This document shows positions 52,118-64,000 of a stretch of DNA of 64,000 nt, piece by piece; the first letter of the stretch is position 1, and every line of letters begins with the position of its first letter. Source of the stretch: Streblospio benedicti (taxonomy: Eukaryota > Annelida > Polychaeta > Spionida > Spionidae); assembly GCA_019095985.1 (NCBI GenBank), contig CM032660.1, positions 38,678,585-38,742,584 of the forward strand. Reading direction: 5' to 3'. The position numbers and the translations under genes are program-made. The notes beneath the pieces are model-generated. The model ran no database searches and was not told the DNA's origin. It saw nothing but the letters and a program-made list of their open reading frames with translations.

Positions 52118-55100
52118 ATGACAAGTTTGGAAAAAGGTGAGGCACTTAAGCCACCAAAGATGTTGAAGCTGGATGTGCGAGGAACTACCTTTGTCATTGA
52201 ACAGGAGTGGCTTGTTAAGTTTCCAGGTAACACCATTGTGAATTCAATATGGTATTCTACAACAGTTAAAGTCAATTTTGATAGATTCTTGAACCTTGTA
52301 TGTGAAAATAAAATCCCGCCTTTCCTTCAGACTGTCGTCTATCTCAGCTTAGCACAAGAGACGTAGAATACGATGGCGACCAGGGGGTGTACATGTTCAA
52401 CCGTAACCCGTTCGTGTTTCACGCCATAGTCGACTTTCTCGTGGACGGGGGCAAGCAGGCTCACTTCCCAACAAAGTAACTGCACGTAGAAACCTTGTTT
52501 TCCTACCCACCTTATTGTTTTCATAAGTACATTTTACACTGTTGGGAATGATGATGTTACTGACTTTCTCCTATCAGTACATTGTTAATATAGGTCTATA
52601 TTCCAATGATATGTATTGCATTTGGCATTGAGTGCACTAGGTCAAATATATTCCATTGCCGTACACCAATCATACCAAAACGCTTTTTTGTACAGCATAG
52701 CTGCCAAATAAAACCAATTTGATAAATATATCAACTTTAATTAGGCAAATCTAAACTTTTTCTTAACAAGACGACCGCAATCACACACATACGCACGCAC
52801 GCACGCACGCACGCACACGCACACGCACACACACACACACACACAGAAACGCATCCTTTTATATTGAAACCGTGTTCGTTCAGTTCCACTTGTGATATTA
52901 ATGAAAATATTCTAGGATAATTAATATTACAAATAATCTTAGTAAAATATAAAATCTGTGTCTTATTTGGGCCTATTTACGTTGAATCATGTCTACTCAG
53001 TACACCATTGCGCGTATACGTGTAAATTACACAAAAGATCCAGGAAATACACTACCCCCTCCACCCCCACTCATATTTTACATATAGGATGGTAGCTCCA
53101 GATGCTGCAGAAAAACGCAGATTTGCCATTTCGTGGTGGATCATGGGTGAACTGACCTACCATTTGGGCGTTATGTAGCTGGTTCGTTAGAGCCTGGAGG
53201 GCATGGCGCACTTCTGGCCGCTTCTAGCCTAAAATGTTATACCCTCTCTTGATGAGTGGTTTATGATATTTCGGCGTATGGCTAAGTAGCCTATTGTTAA
53301 TCTGATAATCTGGACCGTCCGCTTCCTTTTCTGGGTCGTCTGGAAGGTGATCTCGGGTATCTGGAGCTCATTTAGGGTGGATCGCAGGTGATCATGATGT
53401 AATGTTAACTGCATAATAACTAGAAGGGGAGAATGGGGGTAGGTGGGACACTGGGTAACATGGTACTGGGGGAAGATGGTACGTGGAGTAACAAGGGACA
53501 AATAACTTTTCTTAGATATTAATTAAGTAATGTTAGCAGCAATGCCATCAGCACAGACTTAGTCTTCTACAATATACACGGTTTCGTTTCATAAATCACA
53601 ATGGTACAATTTCACGTGGTGGTACAATTTCAATGCTCAACAAGCCACCACCATCTATGTAAAATTGGGTGGGTTAGGGCCGTAAATGCATACGTTCGTG
53701 AGATCGAGTTACTGGTGAACATTGATATGAAGCATCTATGATAATTCGCTGTGGGACCTTAGAGCCTAACATTCCATAGGTTCAGTGTGTGAAATCTGTC
53801 TAATAGGGTCCCGTGTTGTCCAACCATTGAATGTCTTGTCCATTGTGGTGCAATGTGGAAGTAAACTGTATGACAACTGGGTGAACAAGTTATACAACGT
53901 TGTAAGTTATAAACCCTCATTAGTTCAATGTAATGCCATTGAGCGAATAATTGAATATATATGACTGCTAGCAATAATTAATTGATTTTTTAACGAAGTT
54001 TGTGTCCATGTACCATAACGAGAGAGCTGGAGTTCTGGGGCTTCACCGACGACATTATGGGTTTAGACTGCTGGAACCGCATCTATGAGTTCCGGGACAA
54101 CCAGGTCATGCTCAACCAGGTACCATATAACGTTACCATAGCTTAAATTTGCACATGTCCGAAGTTAGAATAGTCAGTTACTGTGTTAGTGGTATTCAGA
54201 TGTCCCCTAAAGACGCGCATGCCCAAAAATCGTACATGGCCTACTTGTTGGGACTAGTTCGATAATTTCAGTCACAGGAATACATACAGTTATTTCTAAA
54301 TTCTATAAAGGCCGTTGACATACAATGTCTGCTATGTTTTACAGTTGTATTAGAAACTTATTTGCTGCTGTCTGTAACGGTAAATTAACCGCAAAGAATT
54401 TCTCGGACCACAATACCAATGTATCAATTATTCAGGTGTGTGTAATAGTGCACAGCCAGTACTCGTGTAACAAGAAGATTCTGTATTCATGTACTACTAA
54501 AAAGGGAAGATAGTCTTGGTTTTCAATATTCTAAGTTAATTAAACTAGAGCAAGACCTCGACTATGAGGCACCCTAAAACCGCCCATGGTTGTCCGTATT
54601 CGACTTAAAGATTATCATGGTAAATTGAACCTACATAGCCCAGTAATTGTGTACATATCAGCATATTTTTGTATCACATTGTCTCTACTAAAACCTTAGC
54701 AGTAGTATAATATGGATGGGTTGCTTGGATAGCGAATGCTTTTTAGACCATGACTGGTGTTAGTCAACTAGCGATCATATACATATTATCTCAGACCTAT
54801 CCTTACATGTCATAGGTTCAAGAAGAATTCAAAACCATAACATCTCGTTACGTGGAAAAATACGGAACATTGCCGAGCTTGTCGAAGGTACAGCCTGTTG
54901 ATCAGTCTTCTCAAAGTTGTCCAGACTCTGCCTCACCGAAAAACCTGCCCCTGAGAGATCACATATGGTTGTTCATGGAAGATCCTGATTACTCAAGAGG
55001 AGCTAAGGTGATGTGCGGAGAAAGTATGTAATGTACAGTGTATGTGTTCTTCACAGTCAACATATAACAGAACAATGAATTGAGTACATCATATAGAACT

Positions 55101-55641
55101 TGACATTAATGCATTCTATTTTAGTTTCATTACAGCACAACCTTCTTTTCATATACACGATATAGATGTACAACGTGTGTATTTTAATGTAGTGTTAAAA
55201 CAAAGGCGTTTATTTCCTAACGTTGCGTCTAGGTGTGGTTCGTATTCATCATGATGTGTATATTTTTGTCCATCCTTGGTATGATGCTCGAATCGGACAT
55301 CCACTTAAGAACACAAATTGAAAACGACCCGGCTTGGAATAACGTGAGAATTTACGCTTGATACAAATACGTCAAATGCAGTAAAGTAGACGTTACCTTT
55401 AAAATTTTTGTCACACGGAGAATGGTAGCTCCAGATGTTCTAGAAGACGGCAGATAAGTCATTTCGGAATGGATCGGCTGGAATGGATCAATACTTGTTA
55501 CACAACGTGTAGTCTGCAGAAGTGCCATTCGACGCAGGCCCATTTTGTCGCCAGATGCTCCATATGCTTCAGATAGCCCGTCCAACGATCCAGAAAGGCA
55601 AACAGAATAGCTGTTTTGTCCCTTGCATGCCAGCTTATCGT

Positions 55642-55693
<52 letters not shown>

Positions 55694-58600
55694 CAGCAGC
55701 AGTAGCGGCGGCGTAGCAGCGGCGGCGGCGGCGGCGGCGGCAGCAGCACTGGTTTGAATAGGTCAATCAATCAGTCTCCCAAAGCCTCAAGAAGAAGCCT
55801 GCTTTAACCGGAAAGATTTTAGGATGGTCAAACGAGCTCCAGATAGCCATCCAGATGATTCAGAAAAATCAAGCTTATGTCCACATTACCAGATCGATAA
55901 CTATTTGCCATAGGTTGGATAAAGAAAACACTTCTAAGGAGAGGGGATATCATATTAAGGCTAGGACTGGTCAGAAGTGAGTGGTTCCCCAAAGGAACTA
56001 CCAAATCAGCCAGATATCCAGATCTAAAGCCATATCACCCACTATCCAGTCCACACCAAATGAGCTCCAGATGTCCGACATTATATCCTCCAGACGACCC
56101 AGAAAAGTGAACAGATGGTATAGATTAGCAGACCAACAAGGCTTTGTCATAGGCTGGGGAGTACACCTCAAAGGAGAGGCGATGATATCATGTTTAACAT
56201 TTTTAGACCAGAAGTGCGCCATTTCTTCTATTAACTACCCTACCAGAAAGATAACTACACATTTGAAATCAGATCACCACCCACGATCTACCCGAAATGA
56301 CAATTCTGGCATCTTCTGCAGCATCTGAAGCTACCATCCTTCCATCTTCCATCATGTGCAATGAGGTGTCGGGGTGGGTGGTGTAACGATGAAATGTGAC
56401 TTGCGCGTATAAGCATCCATTCAGACCATCGTTTAATAGTAACATGCATGCGTTCATGGTCACTCAGGTCATTGCTTATAGCAGCATCAAACTAAGTACG
56501 CTTTTCTTCTCATGACCACAGGTTCCTAACAAATCAGAGGGTTACTACTTTTATTACATGCTGCATTCCGACGCACACGTATCACTAGACGTTCTGGAGA
56601 TGTTGTTCATAGTAATCTTCACGGCAGAGCTCTGTATTCGGTTTATCGTATGCAGGGATAAGGTGAGAGAATTATTCATCAATTAGTTGGTAAATTTCTT
56701 TATAGGTTGTGAGTGAGTGAAAGGCTGGGTCAGTGTGTCAGGGTGAGCTAATGTGTTAGACCGCAAAGTTGATGTTTCTGTGATCTTGTGCCAGTAAGTG
56801 TCCAGTGTCCTGTCGAGGTTAACGACGAGTAAACCAAGACGTTTCGCATCTTTCTTATAAGAACTAACTCAACTAGATCTAACTACCTCCATCATGCAAT
56901 ATGCAACAAATAAATCCTGTAGAATATACAGATGAAAGTGCTATACCATTGGCGCACCTCTAATTACAGAAACGTTTCTACCGCTCGTTACTCAACATCA
57001 TCGACCTTTTGGCCGTCCTCACAGCGTGGCTGTTCATCACTATGAACTTTTTTGTCAAGGAGATCGCTAAAGTGAGTAGTCTAAGAACAACCCCGAAGCA
57101 CACCAAAAACATACGACTTTACAATGTAGAATTCTACGTCGACTTAAATGTAACATACAGTTGACTACATATGTTGATTTTTCTAGGTAGAAAACGACAC
57201 TATTCTTATCGTAATTTATGTGACCGGCACATTCCGCGTCCTTCGGACATTTCGTCTGTTCAAACTGATGAAACTATACAGAACCCTCAAGGTAAGGCTA
57301 CAATGTTCTCATGTGTAAAATCGAAGTCTTTATTAAAATGAAAAAAAAAGTGAAATGCGCTGTTCCTCCCGTTTCTTGTACTATGAATGAAACTGAATGG
57401 TGTAATGTGTACACCTGTTTTATGTATGCGCGTATAACTATTAGTGTCTACAGAAGAGGGGACCACAGAAGGCATGCGCATAAGGGATCGTTCACAAATG
57501 ACGTAAAGCGGTGGGGGTGAGGTGTAGCAAAAAGATGACGAAAGTTGACAGGGGGCGGGGGGGGGGGGGTCTAGCACCTGGGTGTTGTCACCTTTTAAAA
57601 ACAGTTTTAGTTAGTATTTGAACTTACTTGTTGAACTAGCATGTTAAGTGAGTTCTGATATATCTACTATATTCAAATGTATTTATATAACTGCACAGTT
57701 AAATCAATGTTGCGGGGGTGGGGGTGAGGCAAAGATATTCTGATTGGTCATCAGGAAAGGGTGGGGGCGGTGCTGCAAAGATGACGAAAGGTGACAATGG
57801 GGGGGGAGTAAAAAGGCCAAAAATGAGGTGACGTCATTTGTAAACGATCCCTTCATAAACAGAATCTCTTAAAAAGAATTTATTCAGGGTTGGAAAGATA
57901 ATATAAATAATGATAATAGAAAAGATTGTGACATGAAAAACAAATTGAGATGTTATAGGAGTTTTAAAAATAATTTTCAAACAGAGCATTACTTATATCA
58001 TTGTTCAAATCCAGTATTTGGAAGCAACATTTGTAGATTAAGGATAAGTTGTCATAGTTTACATATCGAAACAGGTAGATATATTAACATGGGAAAAAGA
58101 TTAAAACCAGAGGAAAGAAGTTGTAAACATTGTAATTTAAATAAAGTTGAGGATGAGAACCATTTTTTATTAGAATGTACATTGTATAAAGAGGAGAGAG
58201 AGAACTTAATGTCTGTCCTTAAAAGTGTGTATAATGATTTTGAAGACCTTCACAAAGATCTTAAGTTTAATTATATAATGTCAAGTGTAGATGATAATAT
58301 AATTTGGGCTTTAGGTTATTATACAACCATATGTTTTAAGGAAAGGGGGAATGCAGTCATAGCCTAAGCTAATCTAATTTAACTTAATCTTAATAAAATT
58401 AAATCTAATGTACTTTCCAATATTATCCAATTTAAGTTTGCACTAATCATAATCAGTATTATTTGTATTTTTGTGTGGTAAAGTTGGAAAGACATGTGAT
58501 GTTCATCATTATTACTGTTTATTTTCATGTACTTTGTTAATGATTTTACATGTCTGTAAAGGACTTTCTGATTAATAAATACATTCTGATTCTTCTGATT

Positions 58601-59329
58601 TTAAAACCGTATACCGTCGTTTTCAGGTGATCCAGCTGGCGCTCGTGGCATCTTATAAGGAGTTCCTGCTCTTGGTGCTGCTGCTTGGCATCGCCGCCAC
58701 CATCTTCGGCAACATTATCTACTTTGCAGAGATCACACAGGATAACTTCGAGACGATGCCCATAGCGGTGTGGTGGTCTCTCATAACCATGACTACTGTA
58801 GGCTATGGGGACTACTATCCAAAGACATTTATAGGTGAGCATCTTTAAACGTCTAGTAATTACTAAGTAGCTGATGTTTATGATACGTGATAGATATAGG
58901 ACAGTGCGCAGTGGTATGTGAAAACATAGTGACACAAAATAGTAAAACAACAACCAAGTAGTTTTTTTATATTTAATTTGGTTAATAGGGTGTGGTTTGT
59001 CGCTAAAAGCTTTGACGGGGCTTCATGATAAGCCCCTAATGATAAGCCCCATCAAAACTTTTAGTGACAAACCACACCTCAACCAAACTTCAAATATTTT
59101 TGCTGTTTAACAATGGGCTAGATGTTTTTAAGCACGTGTCACATAATGCTTCGCAGGCTACTTGGTGGGTGGATGCTGCGCCGTTTCGGGCATCCTGGTG
59201 ATTGCGATGCCCGTGCCCATTATCGTCAACAACTTCAGTGACTATTACAACAGCGCCGAAATCTGTAACCGACTCCTTGAGGACAAGAAGAAGCAAAAAA
59301 AGCAGGCTGAAGACCAGAAAATGAAATGA
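52118..59329 (+). CDS. voltage-gated K+ channel, Shaw/Kv3-like, complete
   Basis: Tetrameric plasma-membrane K+ channel subunit, 468 aa. Ten exons: 52118-52226, 52331-52475, 53999-54119, 54816-55007, 55233-55343, 56522-56662, 56970-57071, 57187-57291, 58627-58834, 59157-59329; all GT-AG and in frame. Order: T1 assembly domain (about 14-115), linker, S1 (190-209), S2, S3, S4 with gating charges every third residue (R324, R327, R330, K333, K336, R339), S5, pore [10 protein letters not shown] (397-405), S6 with the PVP hinge (430-432), and a short Lys-rich tail. PVP marks the Kv1-Kv4 class; the T1 zinc motif and ending resemble Kv3/Shaw best. The T1 site has H81, C87 and C109, but Asp108 replaces the first Cys of the usual CC pair. 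An acceptor-like CATAG before the ATG may mean an upstream 5' UTR exon. Confidence 0.95.
52790..52845 (+). repeat. (ACGC)n/(AC)n microsatellite
   Basis: Alternating ACGC and AC units in Kv intron 2. Confidence 0.9.
53091..53390 (+). repeat. unclassified interspersed repeat, copy 1
   Basis: GGTAGCTCCAGATGCTGCAG (53091) matches 55421 in direct orientation. GGCGCACTTCTGGCC... to ATCTGGAGCTCATTTAGG (53203-53375) matches 56030-56226 inverted. Family unknown; lies in Kv intron 2. Confidence 0.6.
55421..56300. repeat. unclassified interspersed repeats, copies 2-4
   Basis: Several AGCTCCAGAT/GAYCCAGAAA blocks (near 55428, 55560-55600, 55838-55875, 56070-56110) repeat with different spacing. 56030-56226 is an inverted copy of 53203-53390. 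A 115-codon open frame here (55981-56328) has no recognisable domain and is judged repeat sequence. Fills much of the S1-S2 intron of the Kv gene. Confidence 0.55.
55639..55750 (+). repeat. (CAG)n/(CGG)n trinucleotide repeat
   Basis: About 17 CAG units, then a mixed CAG/CGG run, within the Kv intron between the S1 and S2 exons. Not coding. Confidence 0.95.
57482..57853. mobile_element. 372-bp MITE with CAT target duplication
   Basis: TIRs are AAGGGATCGTTCACAAATGA (left) and AAGGGATCGTTTACAAATGA (right, inverted), continuing into CGTCA/CGTAA. CAT is duplicated at 57479-57481 and 57854-57856. G-rich interior, no coding. Lies in the Kv S4-S5 intron. Confidence 0.8.
57866..58600 (+). mobile_element. 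LINE 3' fragment (C-terminal zinc knuckle)
   Basis: Open frame from about 57870 to 58367 reads [25 protein letters not shown], then [18 protein letters not shown] and [21 protein letters not shown], the same C-terminal module as the LINE at 50336-51265. The 3' UTR ends in TTCTGATTCTTCTGATT. 5'-truncated, so dead; in the Kv S4-S5 intron. Confidence 0.82.
58973..59091. mobile_element. 119-bp foldback in the last Kv intron
   Basis: GGTGTGGTTTGTCGCTAAAA and its inverted partner, plus GGGGCTT.ATGATAAGCCCC around the centre, form a long hairpin with AAGTTTGGTT-like ends. Confidence 0.7.
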
Positions 59330-59609
59330 TTAAAACCCACGGCAAAAACTGGGATAATATTCCTGTTGTTTTTCAATGTGAATTGTCATTTTACTTCACA
59401 CAATAGAAAAAATGTTTACAAAAACAACAACACACACAAAAATTATCTAGATCTATACGCAAACCAACTAGTAAAAGATTTCCAATTATAGAATCCTTTT
59501 CTACACGGTGTTTCAACAGTTGTTCAAGCGAAAGCTATCACCAGGCACAATGAATATTAATTTTAACTTGCAATGGTTTCATACTATAGTTTTGAACTAT
59601 TTATGGTCT

Positions 59610-59935
59610 GCGAATTAGTTTGGTTTATATATTCTGCAATTTGGTGTTTAGTTAGGTGTTCTATGTTATGGAGGCATGTCTCAGTAAAAACTTTCTTTGG
59701 TGTCTGCAGCTGCTGGCAAGTTCGTTTCTATTGTTTAGGGTGGACAAGCTCGGGTGGCATATTATGTAATATTTCTCGGTTGTGCACAGATTGCACCTGT
59801 TGTTTATCGGTGAGTATGGCTTTGCATGCGCCAATATTTTCCAGGTTATTTTGTACTGAATTTGGCTGTCTTTCAAGCTCCATACGTGTTTGCTGAGTGC
59901 TGTGGCGTGTGCAACCTAGCTGTGCCCAACCGAAA
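59610..59935 (-). mobile_element. Penelope-like retroelement 3' fragment
   Basis: The minus strand encodes QIQYKITWKILAHAKPYSP, then CNLCTTEKYYIICHP and RNELASSCRHQRKFLL. I recall this block as the C-terminal part after the GIY-YIG-type endonuclease in Penelope-like elements. Only the end of the protein is present. Assignment from memory. Confidence 0.5.
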
Positions 59936-61020
59936 AAACGGATTTTATTGATAAGATAAAGAAATTGTTCTATAGTTTTATATGGGGCAACAACATGAAC
60001 AAGGAACATGTAAAACAATCAAAAAATTCTTTTGGATGCCGTAAAAGCTGTTTGGGTTTATAGGCTCATCAAAAGCACCCCTGATGATCTTTGAAGCATT
60101 ATTCCTAATAATATATTTGAGTTTAGAAAAAATGATTCTTTATTTTTAAAGCTTAATTTCACTGACAAAAGAGGAATAAAAATATATTTCCATCAGCGAG
60201 TTCTTTTTATAAGGATGTACTATGTGCATTTAATAAGAGTAAATGCGTATCTTATGAACTATTCTCCAATGATATTTGGAATCAACCTCTATGGTGCAAC
60301 AAGCACTTATTTTATCACGTACATATATAACAAGAAAGAGCTCTTATATTTTAACTCGTGGATTGAAGCTGGAATAGTTATATGGTTAGCGACCAAAGAT
60401 TCATAGGAGGTGTGCTTGATGATACATATGTCTATAATAAAGTTAGGGATAGGAGAAATATTTTCTCCGAAATGTCAAAAGTGAAAGAAGCTCTGAAACA
60501 TTTTAAAGAATTACTAAATCTACAACCTTTGGTGGCACAAGAAAATCTTGAAATGCAGGCAATCAATAGAACTTCAATCCATGTGTTTAAACAAGCAAAG
60601 CCTTTTTATAATGCTATGCTCAAAGACAATACTCAGATTATCAACATAACTTCATTTAATAATAATTTTGATTTAAATGTAGATATACATGAGTTCGAAT
60701 GTTTACAAAAAAGTAGGTAGGCCTATGCATGTACAAGTGACAAGAAAATTCTTGAATTTAATTTTAAGGTTATTCACAATTTTTTAGCTTGTAATAAAAA
60801 TTTAGTAAAACGGAAAAAATATAATAGTGAATTATGTAATATATGTGCGAAGGAAGAAGATGTAAATCATGTTCTTTTTTCATGTAAATGTGCTAAGAAA
60901 ATATGGTCAGCCTAATTTGAAGGTAGCACTGGTTTTGCAGTAACTAACAAAGATATTATTTAGGTAGCTCAAAGATTGATAAAGATATACAGTTTACAAT
61001 TTTGTTAATATCATATATTA
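59936..61020 (+). mobile_element. LINE fragment, L1/Tx1-like RT C-terminus
   Basis: FIDKIKKLFYSFIWGNN at about 59943, then an Ile/Lys-rich stretch (60382-60720 open), then ILEFNFKVIHNFLACNK and CNICAKEEDVNHVLFSCKC near 60840-60890 resemble the C-terminal end of L1-clade LINEs. Blocks are in several frames with stops between them. It abuts the Penelope-like fragment. Confidence 0.65.
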
Positions 61021-61299
61021 TTTATAGACAATGGGTGAAAGAAAAATTGAACAATGTACAAAGGTCTGTTAATTGAGTCTTAAGGGATGTCAAATGCCCC
61101 CCCCCCCCCCTACACACACACAGGCACACACTCACATTCTGTATGTCATGATGTGCTGGTCGAATGTCCAGACTCATCATTGTTCTACCAGACAAGACAA
61201 TAATATATTTTCCTGGCCCTCCCCCTGTCATAAAAGGTGACAGAATTATAATCAAGCCCAATTGCTAGTGTAGGGACTCGTCATGTCATCATAACGCAA

Positions 61300-64000
<2,701 letters not shown>

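Noticed and set aside
55981-56328. 115-codon open frame in the Kv S1-S2 intron
   Set aside because: Lies in interspersed-repeat sequence that recurs inverted at 53203-53390, with no domain.

Overview
This is AT-rich eukaryotic DNA from an invertebrate animal. Genes are split by GT-AG introns, intergenic space is long, and the sequence is full of foldback MITEs, tRNA-derived SINEs, broken LINE tails and microsatellites. The gene set (SLC5 transporter, fructosamine-3-kinase, Shaw-like Kv channel, coronin, SH3 protein) is generally metazoan. The repeat style suggests a marine invertebrate, perhaps a lophotrochozoan, but the species cannot be fixed from sequence alone. Layout: 1-2097 is a non-coding flank with a repeated motif. 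An internal exon of an unrecognised Ser/Thr-rich protein (minus strand) lies at 2098-2567. Two possible plus-strand terminal exons, each with an AATAAA signal, lie at 4326-4457 and 5343-5560. From 5561 to 12785 there are only repeats. A complete 15-exon SLC5 sodium/monocarboxylate-type symporter (628 aa) occupies 21655-12786 on the minus strand; one intron holds a 2.1-kb foldback element with Transib/RAG-like ends. From 21.7 to 30.6 kb is a repeat field: SINE, tandem repeats, two LINE fragments and a perfect 275-bp GAT microsatellite. A complete 8-exon fructosamine-3-kinase (305 aa) lies at 30698-33377 on the plus strand. It converges on an SH3-domain gene (40797-35134, minus), which I rebuild from three exons (822 aa). 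From 40.8 to 52.1 kb is intergenic, with MITEs and a LINE fragment. A complete 10-exon voltage-gated K+ channel (468 aa, plus) lies at 52118-59329, with introns full of repeats. Retroelement debris follows. The window ends with the promoter, 5' UTR exon and first coding exon of a coronin, whose remaining exons lie beyond position 64000. These genes do not form a pathway or cluster; they are independent transcription units. All exon joins listed for the four multi-exon genes keep the reading frame and use GT-AG borders, and the three proteins with clear families (SLC5, FN3K, Kv) have normal family lengths. No viral genome, CRISPR array or true tRNA/rRNA gene was seen. I found no clear new biological system. 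The most notable items are the Transib-like foldback element, a SINE-like core inside perfect terminal inverted repeats, a three-copy folded repeat, and an altered zinc site in the K+ channel.
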